A stretch of 64,000 nucleotides of DNA from Bacteroidota bacterium (GCA_027488905.1 JAIYAT010000035.1:310001-374000); one strand, 5' to 3'. Counted from the first letter of the stretch, positions 9,180 through 18,310 are shown. Notes: generated by a model from the sequence alone, not told the origin. A program made the numbers and translations.

Positions 9180-9269
9180 ATGCCAAGTGGTAAGAAAAGA
9201 AAACGTCATAAAATCGCTACTCACAAGCGTAAGAAGCGTTTACGTAAAAACAGACATAAGAAAAAATAA
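9180..9269 (+). CDS. 29-residue basic AURKAIP1/COX24-domain (mS38-like) protein
   Basis: The reading frame MPSGKKRKRHKIATHKRKKR... has 29 residues, about half of them Lys or Arg, and ends in KNRHKKK. I recognise it as the tiny, nearly invariant Bacteroidota protein annotated as AURKAIP1/COX24 domain-containing. That domain is shared with mitochondrial ribosomal small-subunit protein mS38 and resembles the small actinobacterial protein bS22. A role as a small ribosomal protein is therefore likely but inferred. The ATG lies two bases after the TPR gene stop, and a strong terminator follows 11 bp after its stop. Such short genes are easily missed by gene finders. Confidence 0.85.
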   Translation: MPSGKKRKRHKIATHKRKKRLRKNRHKKK

Positions 9270-9280
9270 TGTCAATTAAT

Positions 9281-9318
9281 CGAAAAAGAAGCGAATTTAA
9301 AGTTACGCTTCTTTTTCG
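9281..9318 (+). terminator. Intrinsic terminator-like hairpin after the 29-residue gene
   Basis: A perfect 13-bp stem (CGAAAAAGAAGCG at 9281-9293 pairing with 9306-9318) encloses a 12-base loop. The right arm contains a T5 stretch and is followed by T-rich sequence. It probably ends the HU-TPR-small protein transcript before RNase G, although partial read-through is possible. Confidence 0.75.
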
Positions 9319-9390
9319 TATTTAAACCAAAGTTATTCCCTTTACCCTCTCCAAACTAGCAACATAAACGTTGCCTAAAATTTTATTGAA

Positions 9391-10947
9391 GTGAATCAAG
9401 AATTGATCATAAATTTAAACCCATCTGGGGGAATAGACATTGCCATCCTTAAGGAGAGGAAACTTGTTGAACTACATCATGAGAAAGTAGATAGCAGTTT
9501 TCAAGTTGGAGATATATATTTAGGTTCGGCTGGGAAAATAATGGGTGGGCTTAACGCCGCTTTTGTTGATGTAGGGCATGAAAAGGATGCCTTTTTACAT
9601 TATTTGGATTTAGGTCCACAGTTCGAATCTTTGCAGAAATTTACCAGAATTCTTAGAAGTAGTCAACCCAAAGATTACAGCCTTACCAAAGAACATATAG
9701 AACCTGATATAAACAAGGCCGGTAAAATAGCTGATGTTGTAAAAAGAAGTCAGCAGTTATTGGTTCAAATTACCAAAGAACCCATTTCAAATAAAGGTCC
9801 TCGTTTAACTTCTGAATTGTCTTTAGCAGGTAGATTTTTAGTCTTAATGCCATTTGACAATGCGGTAAGTATATCTAAAAAAATTGCAAAGCAAGAAGAG
9901 CGAAAAAGGTTGAAAGATGCTGTAAATGCCATACGACCTAACAATTTTGGTGTTATTATTAGAACCAACGCCGAAGGGGAAAATATTGATGACCTTCAAA
10001 ATGACCTAAAAGACTTATTAGGGAAATGGCAAGAGATGTGTGAGCAACTTAAAAGCGCAACACCTCCGCAAAAAGTTCTTGGCGAAAATGATAGAACTTT
10101 AACTTTGGTGAGAGATTTAGTGAATGATAGTTTCACCGCAATTCATACCAATGATTTGTTTCTAGCCAATAAAATTAAAGCTTATTTAAGAAGTAAATCT
10201 TCAGAACTAGAAAGTATAGTTAAACATTACAGCGGTAAACTTCCAATATTTGAAAACTTTGGAGTTGAAAAACAAATTAAAACAAGTTTTGGCAAAGAGG
10301 TAAATTTTCTAAGTGGTTCTTATTTAATTGTAGAACATACTGAAGCCTTGCATGTAATTGATGTAAATTCTGGAAACACATCAAATAAAGGAGGCAATCA
10401 AGAAGAAAATGCTCTTAGGGTAAACTTAGAAGCATGCGAAGAAATTGCTAGACAACTGCGATTAAGAGATTTGGGAGGTATCATAGTAATTGATTTAATT
10501 GACTTAAAAACAGCAGGTAATAGAAAACTTGTTTATGAAAAGTTAAAAGAGGCCATGAAAGGTGATAGAGCAAAGCACAAGATTTTGCCTATGAGTCCTT
10601 TTGGTTTGATCCAAATAACCAGACAACGCGTAAGGCCAGAAATGGCAGTTGTTACCAATGAAAAATGCCCAACTTGTTTAGGAAGTGGCGAAATTGCTTC
10701 AAGTGTAAGTATTACGGATGATATTGAAAGTCATGTAAAATATTTAATTGAAAACTTACATCTTAAGAATTTTACCATAGAAGTACATCCCTTTTTAGCA
10801 TCATTTTTAAAAGGAGGCTTTTGGAATTCACCTAGAATGAAGTGGTTCAGAACCTATAAGCAATGGATAAAAGTTAAACCAAATTCCTCTTTACATTTGG
10901 TTAACTACAAGTTTATAAACGACCATGGAGATGAGGTCATACTATAA
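9391..10947 (+). CDS. rng: Ribonuclease G/E family endoribonuclease
   Basis: The protein has 518 residues with an S1-like RNA-binding region near residues 35-125 (QVGDIYLGSAGKIMGGLNAAFVDVG). The RNase E/G catalytic core shows the metal-binding Asp residues in LHVIDVNSGN (near 327) and GGIIVIDLIDL (near 362). The Zn-link-like Cys pair is KCPTC near residue 430. It lacks the long RNase E scaffold, so RNase G is the better label. It cleaves single-stranded RNA, including rRNA precursors. The start is a GTG at 9391, which places the conserved N-terminus (NQELIINLNPSGGIDIAIL) as expected. There is 121 bp to the 29-residue gene, with a terminator in between. Confidence 0.92.
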   Translation: MNQELIINLNPSGGIDIAILKERKLVELHHEKVDSSFQVGDIYLGSAGKIMGGLNAAFVDVGHEKDAFLHYLDLGPQFESLQKFTRILRSSQPKDYSLTKEHIEPDINKAGKIADVVKRSQQLLVQITKEPISNKGPRLTSELSLAGRFLVLMPFDNAVSISKKIAKQEERKRLKDAVNAIRPNNFGVIIRTNAEGENIDDLQNDLKDLLGKWQEMCEQLKSATPPQKVLGENDRTLTLVRDLVNDSFTAIHTNDLFLANKIKAYLRSKSSELESIVKHYSGKLPIFENFGVEKQIKTSFGKEVNFLSGSYLIVEHTEALHVIDVNSGNTSNKGGNQEENALRVNLEACEEIARQLRLRDLGGIIVIDLIDLKTAGNRKLVYEKLKEAMKGDRAKHKILPMSPFGLIQITRQRVRPEMAVVTNEKCPTCLGSGEIASSVSITDDIESHVKYLIENLHLKNFTIEVHPFLASFLKGGFWNSPRMKWFRTYKQWIKVKPNSSLHLVNYKFINDHGDEVIL

Positions 10948-11135
10948 TTAGAAAAAAACATTTTTTTGCTCATTTTATTTATAATTCCTTAGGGATAAGT
11001 AACAATTTCTTTGCATTAAGTTAACTTTAATCAAATACCTAAACTCAATATTTGTTTAGTGCAGAAGGCTTATTTTTTATTGATATTTAAGGAATTACAG
11101 CCTACTTAACACAATTTTTATTTTATTTATTATCA

Positions 11136-11160
11136 TAACTCATGCTTTCATTGTGAGTTA
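11136..11160. promoter_or_regulatory. Inverted repeat upstream of the exopolysaccharide locus
   Basis: TAACTCA at 11136-11142 and TGAGTTA at 11154-11160 form a perfect 7-bp hyphenated inverted repeat with an 11-base spacer. It ends 14 bp before the Wza-like start, in the 227-bp gap after RNase G. It could be an operator or a leader hairpin. No clear TAnnTTTG box was found nearby. Confidence 0.35.
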
Positions 11161-11174
11161 CTTGGCGAAGCTTT

Positions 11175-11918
11175 ATGAAATTACTTAGCAAACCTATTTG
11201 TTTATTTAGTTCCTTTCTCCTTTTATTTTTTGGTTCATGTCTTAATTCAAAAAGAATCAGCAACTTCAACCAACTTAAAGACAAGGGTTATATTGATTTA
11301 AACTACAAACAATCATCCTTTACCTTTTCAGCTGGAGACATTGTAAAAATAAATTTGGCAAATGTTGATTTACAAACGTTGGCAATATTTACCAACTTTA
11401 ATAACGCTGGTGGAGGTTTAGTTAATCATTCAGGATTTCTTCAACTTCCAACTTTAGGATTAATTATGGTTAAAGATAAATCAGAATTTGAGTTAAAAAC
11501 TGAAATTGAAAATTTGCTTAAAGATAAGAAAATAGCATCTAACCCAGCAGTTGAAATAATGGTTATGAATAAGGGGATCTCAATTTTAGGAGAGGTAAGC
11601 AGGCCTGGAAGAATTCCATTTCAAGGCAATGGGCTAACATTTCCTGAGGCTCTTGCTTTGGCTGGAGATTTTACAGGTTATGCAAAGAGAAATAATATTT
11701 TATTGATTCGACAAGAAGAGAACGGACTTAAGTATCATCGCTTTAGTATCAATGATTCAAGTGCCTTTTCGAATCAAGTTTATTTCTTAAAACAAAATGA
11801 TATAATTTATATTGAACCAAATTCGGCTAAGGTCTTTACTACCAGTCAAAGCCGAGCTATATTAGGATTTATAACTGGTGTTGTTAGTTTATTTATAATT
11901 GTTACTACTTTAAGATAA
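11175..11918 (+). CDS. Wza-like polysaccharide export lipoprotein
   Basis: This 247-residue outer-membrane-type lipoprotein has a lipobox ending in GSC (Cys22). The polysaccharide export (Poly_export) domain begins FTFSAGDIVKINLANVDLQT, and an SLBB domain follows (ISILGEVSRPGRIPFQGN, near residue 136). The C-terminus is a hydrophobic helix (ILGFITGVVSLFIIVTTLR), a common feature of Bacteroidota Wza homologues. Such proteins form the secretion portal for capsule or exopolysaccharide and work with a Wzc-type copolymerase. The kinase gene starts 3 bp after the stop. This is the first gene of the exopolysaccharide cluster. Confidence 0.88.
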   Translation: MKLLSKPICLFSSFLLLFFGSCLNSKRISNFNQLKDKGYIDLNYKQSSFTFSAGDIVKINLANVDLQTLAIFTNFNNAGGGLVNHSGFLQLPTLGLIMVKDKSEFELKTEIENLLKDKKIASNPAVEIMVMNKGISILGEVSRPGRIPFQGNGLTFPEALALAGDFTGYAKRNNILLIRQEENGLKYHRFSINDSSAFSNQVYFLKQNDIIYIEPNSAKVFTTSQSRAILGFITGVVSLFIIVTTLR

Positions 11919-11921
11919 ATC

Positions 11922-14321
11922 ATGTTAGATAATAGTAATAATCCATTTGAATCTAAGAAAACAGAAAGTTTACTCGCAACTTTAATCTATAAATTCCTGC
12001 CTTATTGGAATGTTTTCGCCATTGCCATAGTTCTTTCAGTTATTATTTCTTGGGTTTATTTAAAAATGCAAACTCCAATTTATGATGCTAGCGCCCAAAT
12101 ACTTTTAAAGGATAATAAATCAGAAAGTGTAGAAACCAAATTTTTAGAAGAAATGGTGAGCATGGACCTCAATAGAATTGTTGAAAATGAGGTGGAATTA
12201 ATTAAATCAAATAGGGTATTAAGTCAGGTAGTTTTAGAATTAAAGCTGTATGGATTAACCTTTTTTAAAGGGAAGTTCAGAGATATCCCCTCATACAACC
12301 AATTCTCACTTTCAATTGAAAGTCAGACTCCAGAAAATCTTGCAGACATAGAAACTAAAGTTTTTTATAGTCATAAAAAGGGTACTAATGAAATTAATAT
12401 AGAAGGTAAAACCTATCCATTAGATAGTTTTGTTAAAACACCCTATGGCATTTTAAAATTTCATTTAGAAAACAAGAACATTGAGTTAAATGAAAAAGAT
12501 GGGTATTTCTTCCAATTGATTTCGGTTAAAACTGCTATTAAACGAATTTTAGAAGGCTTAAAAATTTCTACTAATTCTAAACAAACTAATGTTATTAACC
12601 TAAAATACTTAGATCAAATACCTGTCAGAGCTGAAAAAACATTGAATAGTATTATATCAAACTATACTAAAACAGTAATTGAAAATAAAAACAGAAAAGC
12701 TAGAAATACCATTGATTTTTTAGCAAAGCGAATAGAATTTGTCAATAAGGATTTAATTAGCCTAGATAATCAAATTCAATTAGTTGAAAATGGAAGTGCA
12801 GGAGTTAACATAATAGACATAGAAAACAATTTCCAGTCTAGAACAAATCTATTAAACCAGGAGTTAGCTGGAATTGAGATAAAGTTTCTGATATTAAGAG
12901 AACTTGAAAGGCAAATAAATGGCAAAAACGAGCAAATCATCAATAGCTTAGCAGTTGCTGATGTGTCTGATCCTATTTTAGTTAAATCCCTCTCTAATTT
13001 ATCAGAATTAGTGATTTTAAAAAGAGAAAATGAAGTATTGTTTGGTTCAAACGCCCCTACTACTCTATCAATTGTAGAAAAGATTTCAACTTTACAAAAA
13101 GAAATAAAAACAAGTTTAAATGGGATTAGAATAAACCTCGAAATTAAGAAGGCTGAGTTTGAAAATGAATATGCCAAACTTTATAAAACAATGATTGGCA
13201 TTCCGGTTAAAGGACAAGTTATTCTAGAACTTAAAAGGCAGCAATCCATTAAAAATAATATTTACATCTTTTTGTTACAAAAGCTTGAAGAGGCAGAGTT
13301 AGCATTTGCAGCAACTGTTTCTGATGGAATCGTTTTAGCAAATGCTGTTGCAGGCTTCCAACCTATTAAACCTGTATCTTCATCGGTTTATATTTTAGGC
13401 ATAGCATTAGGTATAATTAGTGTTTTGCTATTTATATTTTTAAAAGAGGATTTGAACCCAAATGTGCTATTTAGAGCTGAAATTGAGAACAGAACAAGTA
13501 CGCGAATAATAGCAGAGATTTCTTTTAATAATGATGAAAACCAAATAGCCATTTTCGAAGGGAAAAAGACTGTAATTGCAGAACAATTCAGAGCATTAAG
13601 AACTTCAATTATGGAAACCTTGGCCAATGTAAATGGTGGTAAAACAATTTTATTTACATCATCATTTTCAGGAGAAGGTAAAAGCTTCTTATGTGTAAAC
13701 CTTGCTTCTAGTTTAGCTTTAACGGGTAAAAAAGTTGTTATTTTAGAACTAGATTTAAGAAAACCCAAAGTATTTGTTTTATTAAATACACCAAGGGAAC
13801 CTGGAATAACGAATTACCTTGCTGGAAAGGCAACATTTGATGAAATACAAAAAGATGTTAAGTATTCTGATAATCTCAAAGTGATTACGGCGGGTATTGT
13901 TCCAGCAAATCCTACCGAGCTAATTATGAGTGATAAATTGGCAGAGTTATTATCTGAATTAAAAACAAAATATGATTATTTAATTATTGACTCCCCTCCT
14001 ATTGGATTAGTTACAGATTCTAGACTTCTTAGCCGATTCTCTGATATATGTCTGTATGTTGTTAGGTATAATTTTACACCTAAAAACTTTTTGAGTTTGG
14101 TTCAAAAAATGAATAAAAATGAAGAGTTAACCAACTTAAATTTAATTTACAATGGCTTGCAAAAACGAGGTTTTGGAAATTACAATTATGGATATGGTTA
14201 TGGATATGGCTACGGATATGGGTATGGTTATAAATATGGAGGAGAATACCTTGAGGATGAAAAATCATCTGTAAGTAAAAAATGGCATTCTTTAGTTGGT
14301 AGAATTTTGAAAAGAGGTTAG
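11922..14321 (+). CDS. Wzc-like chain-length regulator / BY-kinase
   Basis: The protein has 799 residues. The Wzz domain has a first membrane helix near residues 33-50 and the second near 490-510, with a coiled periplasmic part between. The cytoplasmic tyrosine kinase domain has Walker A SSFSGEGKS near residue 582, Walker A' VILELDLRKPK near 606 and Walker B YLIIDSPPIG near 684. It controls polymer length and export by cyclic autophosphorylation. The C-terminal tyrosine cluster is an extended Tyr-Gly alternation (about residues 754-776), which replaces the usual spaced cluster. It lies directly after the Wza-like gene and before the ABC exporter. Confidence 0.92.
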   Translation: MLDNSNNPFESKKTESLLATLIYKFLPYWNVFAIAIVLSVIISWVYLKMQTPIYDASAQILLKDNKSESVETKFLEEMVSMDLNRIVENEVELIKSNRVLSQVVLELKLYGLTFFKGKFRDIPSYNQFSLSIESQTPENLADIETKVFYSHKKGTNEINIEGKTYPLDSFVKTPYGILKFHLENKNIELNEKDGYFFQLISVKTAIKRILEGLKISTNSKQTNVINLKYLDQIPVRAEKTLNSIISNYTKTVIENKNRKARNTIDFLAKRIEFVNKDLISLDNQIQLVENGSAGVNIIDIENNFQSRTNLLNQELAGIEIKFLILRELERQINGKNEQIINSLAVADVSDPILVKSLSNLSELVILKRENEVLFGSNAPTTLSIVEKISTLQKEIKTSLNGIRINLEIKKAEFENEYAKLYKTMIGIPVKGQVILELKRQQSIKNNIYIFLLQKLEEAELAFAATVSDGIVLANAVAGFQPIKPVSSSVYILGIALGIISVLLFIFLKEDLNPNVLFRAEIENRTSTRIIAEISFNNDENQIAIFEGKKTVIAEQFRALRTSIMETLANVNGGKTILFTSSFSGEGKSFLCVNLASSLALTGKKVVILELDLRKPKVFVLLNTPREPGITNYLAGKATFDEIQKDVKYSDNLKVITAGIVPANPTELIMSDKLAELLSELKTKYDYLIIDSPPIGLVTDSRLLSRFSDICLYVVRYNFTPKNFLSLVQKMNKNEELTNLNLIYNGLQKRGFGNYNYGYGYGYGYGYGYGYKYGGEYLEDEKSSVSKKWHSLVGRILKRG
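14181..14249 (+). repeat. 6-bp tandem repeat encoding Tyr-Gly alternation
   Basis: A run of TAT/TAC-GGN units encodes about ten tyrosines alternating with glycine near the C-terminus of the Wzc-like kinase. The third codon positions vary (GGA, GGT, GGC, GGG, TAC), which argues that the peptide pattern is conserved rather than being fresh slippage. Unit number may still vary between strains. Confidence 0.85.
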
Positions 14322-14324
14322 TTG

Positions 14325-15161
14325 ATGAAAGATGATTGGGAATTTGATGAAAAAGGAAACTCTATAAAACTCAGTTTTAAAGAGCTTTTTGGAAGGTCTA
14401 ATCTCTTGTGGATGCTTATAAAACGAGATTTTATTTCGTATTATAAACAAACGGTTTTAGGTCCGCTTTGGATTTTACTGCAACCTTTGTTTTCTAGTCT
14501 AATATTTGGACTTGTGTTTGGTAAATTTGGCAAATTTGGCAGTAATGGAATGCCGATTTCTCAATTTTATTTAAGTGGTTTCATTTTATGGGGATTTTTT
14601 GCAGAGTGTATAACAAAAACCTCAAGCTTGTTTAGGGATAATATGAATCTGTTTGGAAAAGTATATTTCCCAAGGATTATTATTCCAATCGGGATAATTG
14701 GGTCAGCTTTGATTAGACTTTTTCTTCAACTCATTTTATTAATGATTATTACAATATGGCTTTCATTTAATGGTATTGAATTTAAATGGGGTTTGCAGCT
14801 TTTATTTTTACCTATTAGTATTTTAATGATTGCAATGTTGGGATTGGGATTTGGGTTAATAGTTGCATCTGCAACCACTCGGTATAGGGATTTGGCATTA
14901 ATTATAAACTTTGGACTTCAATTGTTACTTTTTTCTACAACGGTTATCTACCCAGCTTCAAGTTTGCCCCCACCATATAGTTTTATAGTTGAATTGAACC
15001 CCATTTCAGTTTGCATAGATATGTTTAGAATAGGTTTTGGTGCTCCGAATAATATTAAACTATCAAGCATATTGGTAAGTGCTTTTTTTCTTATTGTTTC
15101 CCCAATTTTAGGTTATACACTTTTTCATAAAGTTGAGAAAAATTTTATAGATACAATTTAA
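14325..15161 (+). CDS. wzm: ABC-2 type polysaccharide/O-antigen exporter permease (Wzm-like)
   Basis: The protein has about 278 residues with six predicted membrane helices. The amphipathic entry segment LLWMLIKRDFISYYKQTVLGPLWILLQP is typical of Wzm/KpsM/TagG permeases, as is the RYRDLALII segment near residue 188. It moves lipid-linked glycan across the inner membrane together with the ATPase encoded next. I chose the ATG at 14325 rather than the TTG three bases before it. It begins 3 bp after the kinase stop and overlaps the ATPase start by one base. Confidence 0.9.
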   Translation: MKDDWEFDEKGNSIKLSFKELFGRSNLLWMLIKRDFISYYKQTVLGPLWILLQPLFSSLIFGLVFGKFGKFGSNGMPISQFYLSGFILWGFFAECITKTSSLFRDNMNLFGKVYFPRIIIPIGIIGSALIRLFLQLILLMIITIWLSFNGIEFKWGLQLLFLPISILMIAMLGLGFGLIVASATTRYRDLALIINFGLQLLLFSTTVIYPASSLPPPYSFIVELNPISVCIDMFRIGFGAPNNIKLSSILVSAFFLIVSPILGYTLFHKVEKNFIDTI

Positions 15162-16384
15162 TGAAAGCGCTAGTTGCTGAAAACATAAGTAAAATTTATC
15201 GAAAGGGTTCGATTGGCAGTGGCAGTTTGGCAAAGGAGCTAGAATCTAGCATCAAGGGTATATTTCATAAGAAAAGCAATGAAATTATTGAAAAGCATTT
15301 TCATAAAAGTTTGGATCAAATCAACTTTGAAATTGAAGATGGAGATCGTGTAGGTATTATTGGAAAAAATGGTGCAGGAAAAAGCACCTTGTTAAAAATC
15401 ATAAGCAGAATTACAACTCCCACACATGGTAAAATTAAAGGACATGGTAGGGTAGCAAGTTTATTAGAAGTAGGAACGGGGTTTCATCCTGAACTTACAG
15501 GTTTAGAAAACATATTTCTAAATGGATCTATAATTGGAATGAAGAACTCGGAAATTAAGGCCAATTTAGATAGCATTATTTCTTTTTCAGGCGTTGAATC
15601 ATACATTAATACACCCGTGAAAAGATATTCATCAGGAATGTATGTGCGATTGGCATTCTCAATTGCAGCGCATTTACAATCCGAGATATTAATAGTTGAT
15701 GAGGTGCTTGCAGTTGGTGATTTAGAATTCCAAAAAATGTGTCTAGACAAAATGAAAGAGTTAAGTGTTTCGGAAGGGAAAACAATCATGTTTGTTAGCC
15801 ACAACCTAAATTCAGTTTCTACCTTATGCAATAATAGCATGTTACTAGAATCTGGTAAATTATTACAATTTGGCAAAACAGAAGAAGTAATTAACACCTA
15901 CATTCAAAAAAACAGTATAAGCAAGCCATTGAATGAAAGAACAGATATTAGAGGTAATCAAAAAATTAGACTTACACAATTCAGGTGGTTCAATCAGAAT
16001 GAACAAATTATAGTTTCGGGTAAGGATACTTTTTTAGAATTGACCCTATTTTCAAGTTTGACCCAAACTACAAATGTTGATATTTCAGTTCCAATTGATC
16101 ACCAAGAAGGATTTAGGATTTCGATTTTGAATAATACCCTTATCAGTCAAAGCTGCCTTGTAAAGCAAGGTGAAAACATTATTACCTTTAAAATAAGTAA
16201 TCTACCTCTTCCTATGGGTGTTTATCCATGCACTTTCTATTTGGCATCTTCTGGAGAAATCTTCGAATGGATAAAAGATGCTTTCAACTTAGAAGTGTTT
16301 GGAGAATCTTATTACCCAAATGGAAATTCACTCCCTAAAAAGCAAGGTTTTGTTTATTTGCCCTTTTCTATTAATTCTGATTAA
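15161..16384 (+). CDS. wzt: ABC exporter ATPase with C-terminal glycan-binding domain (Wzt-like)
   Basis: The protein has 407 residues. The nucleotide-binding domain shows Walker A GIIGKNGAGKST near residue 65, signature YSSGMYVRLAFS near 154, Walker B ILIVDEVLAVGD near 176 and the H-loop MFVSHN. A C-terminal domain of about 145 residues follows (about 262-407), beta-rich and like the Wzt-C domain that recognises the non-reducing end modification of O-antigen in other bacteria. The methyltransferase remnant directly downstream fits that idea, because chain-terminating methylation is a known Wzt-C signal. This link is inference. Confidence 0.9.
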   Translation: MKALVAENISKIYRKGSIGSGSLAKELESSIKGIFHKKSNEIIEKHFHKSLDQINFEIEDGDRVGIIGKNGAGKSTLLKIISRITTPTHGKIKGHGRVASLLEVGTGFHPELTGLENIFLNGSIIGMKNSEIKANLDSIISFSGVESYINTPVKRYSSGMYVRLAFSIAAHLQSEILIVDEVLAVGDLEFQKMCLDKMKELSVSEGKTIMFVSHNLNSVSTLCNNSMLLESGKLLQFGKTEEVINTYIQKNSISKPLNERTDIRGNQKIRLTQFRWFNQNEQIIVSGKDTFLELTLFSSLTQTTNVDISVPIDHQEGFRISILNNTLISQSCLVKQGENIITFKISNLPLPMGVYPCTFYLASSGEIFEWIKDAFNLEVFGESYYPNGNSLPKKQGFVYLPFSINSD

Positions 16385-16400
16385 AAAGTAATATTAATAA

Positions 16401-16835
16401 GATTTAGGTATTCGCAACAAGGTTTTAATTTTAACTCCTAGAATATTTGAATACGGATTTAGAGTGTCAACCCTATTCAATCTATATAGAATTGCAAATG
16501 TTTATGGAGTTGAAGACAATCCAAAATGGTCTGCTATAGTTATTTAATTAAGTGATAGGAAGGCACAAATTGAATTATCAAAAGATAATACCTAAATAAA
16601 TTCCATTAAAAGTTTAAACAAACGCTTCGACTTAATTCTAATAAATGGTAAGTTTAGAGAATAATGTTTAAAAATGTTCTTAGACTATTTAAATGCAGAT
16701 GGCTATATCGAAATAGACTTTCATGGATTTGGCTTTAGAAATAATTACACCCAGACCATAAGTTTAATTTTTAAGCGATTTGTTTTATTTTCAAAAAGCC
16801 ATCAACCTTTGACACCAAAAGAAGAAGGATTCTAA
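16401..16835 (+). pseudogene. Decayed class I SAM-dependent methyltransferase
   Basis: One uninterrupted frame reads RIFEYGFRVSTLFNLYRI, then VYGVEDNPKW, then FDLILINGKFRE, then CLKMFLDYLNADGYIEID, and ends in TPKEEGF. These match in order the blocks of a methyltransferase family common in polysaccharide loci (FEYGSGxST, SVExDxxW, DLIxIDG, LxxGGxIxxD). The frame is broken by three TAA stops at 16545, 16593 and 16662 but by no visible frameshift, and the N-terminus lacks an ATG after a TAA at 16398. The SAM glycine motif is also degraded (GFRVST for GSGxST). It fills the 453-bp gap between wzt and the next glycosyltransferase, which starts with GTG 2 bp after its stop. Confidence 0.7.
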
Positions 16836-16837
16836 AA

Positions 16838-18310
16838 GTGAAAAATAAGAATGCTACAATTGAAATCGTAATACTTTATAGCCTAATTGTAATTGGCTTT
16901 GCAATGTCTTTTTACCAATATTTTTATAATAGAAGTCTTTGGCTAGACGAAGCCTTTTTGGCAAATAATATTATTAAAAAGTCATGGTTAGAACTTGGTG
17001 GAACCTTAGAATATAACACAGCTTCTCCTTTTTTATATTCCATTATTTTAAAAACTTTCGGTTCAATCTTTTGCTTTAAGGATTATGTTTTAAGAATCCC
17101 CTCTTTGATGGCCTTTATCTTAGGAATATTTCTAATCAAAAAATATTTAGATAGAGACCAAATTCAAATATCAACTCAGATTATTATTTTTTCCCTGATA
17201 TTTTTTAATCCATTTTTTATTAGATACAGCTCAGAGCTTAAGCAATACATGATGGACTTTTTAGCTGTTGGAGTTTATTTGCTTTTGGTTCAAAAAATAA
17301 AGTATGATGTTAGTTCCAGTAAGACTGATGCAATTATATTAGTTGCATTTTGTTTTTTATCCCATGCTGCAATTCTGCTAACTATTTCATTTTCAATATT
17401 GCATTTTATTAATTTTTTAAAGAATAGAAGAACTTTAAAGTTTGATATTCTTTTTTACTTAATCATTTTTGCAGGATTTATACTTATTTATTTTACCCAA
17501 TTTGCAATCAATAACAACAAGGATTTTCAATATCAATATTGGGTTAAAGCAGGTGCGTTTTTACCAATTGGTAGCGGCGCAGAGGCTATATTTAGTTTCT
17601 TGGTTCAAAAATATAAAATGGTTTGTTATGATATGATACCCATGTTACCTAAACTCAATATATATGGATTTTCTATAGCTATCATTGGTTTAATAGGTTT
17701 TATCATATGCAAAAAATATACGAAATTGATAATCTTTATCACGCCAATTTTTATTCATCTTACGGTTTCAGGGGTTGGTGTTTATCCTTTTGAAAAAAGA
17801 TATGTTTTATACCTTGCGGTATTAACAATAATAGGTGTAGCAATAGGAATTCAATATTTGGTTCAAGCAAAATTAAGCAAGTGGTTTAAGTCTGTAAATT
17901 GGATAATTATAACATCTTTAGTCGTGTTAATTACAATTGGATTTTCAAAAATTTCTTTTCCGATAGAAGTAGAAGAACTAAAACCTCTATTAGTAAAATT
18001 GGATAGATTAAAAAAGAAAGAAGATGTAGTATTTGTATATTATTGCTCGCAACCCATTTTAGAATTTTATCAATTGTCAAGTGGTTTGCTGAAAAACCTA
18101 AGTTATGTAACTTTAGAAGAAAACCGAACAAATCCCAAAAAATATGAAATATATTTTTCGTCGGTCGGGAATTCTGGCTGGGTTTTACTTTCTCATATCT
18201 ATCCAGGAGAAAAGGAAATTATTTTAAATATTTTAAGCAAAAATGGGATGAAAATAAATTCAATAGATTACACAAAAGCCTGCATGCTTATTCAATACCA
18301 AAAGAAATGA
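16838..18310 (+). CDS. GT-C family membrane glycosyltransferase
   Basis: The 490-residue protein has about ten or more membrane helices. The first periplasmic loop carries NRSLWLDEAFLANNI near residue 30, the catalytic-type Asp-Glu of ArnT/PMT-like enzymes (the DUF2723/PMT_2 superfamily also has it). Such enzymes move a sugar from a polyprenyl phosphate donor to an acceptor in the periplasm. The start is GTG at 16838; the next in-frame Met would remove the first helix. It overlaps the following gene by 4 bp (ATGA). Specificity cannot be read from the sequence. Confidence 0.75.
   Translation: MKNKNATIEIVILYSLIVIGFAMSFYQYFYNRSLWLDEAFLANNIIKKSWLELGGTLEYNTASPFLYSIILKTFGSIFCFKDYVLRIPSLMAFILGIFLIKKYLDRDQIQISTQIIIFSLIFFNPFFIRYSSELKQYMMDFLAVGVYLLLVQKIKYDVSSSKTDAIILVAFCFLSHAAILLTISFSILHFINFLKNRRTLKFDILFYLIIFAGFILIYFTQFAINNNKDFQYQYWVKAGAFLPIGSGAEAIFSFLVQKYKMVCYDMIPMLPKLNIYGFSIAIIGLIGFIICKKYTKLIIFITPIFIHLTVSGVGVYPFEKRYVLYLAVLTIIGVAIGIQYLVQAKLSKWFKSVNWIIITSLVVLITIGFSKISFPIEVEELKPLLVKLDRLKKKEDVVFVYYCSQPILEFYQLSSGLLKNLSYVTLEENRTNPKKYEIYFSSVGNSGWVLLSHIYPGEKEIILNILSKNGMKINSIDYTKACMLIQYQKK

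Noticed and set aside
12776-13177. 133-codon antisense frame within the Wzc-like gene
   Set aside because: It has no motif and is fully covered by a gene with strong domain evidence.
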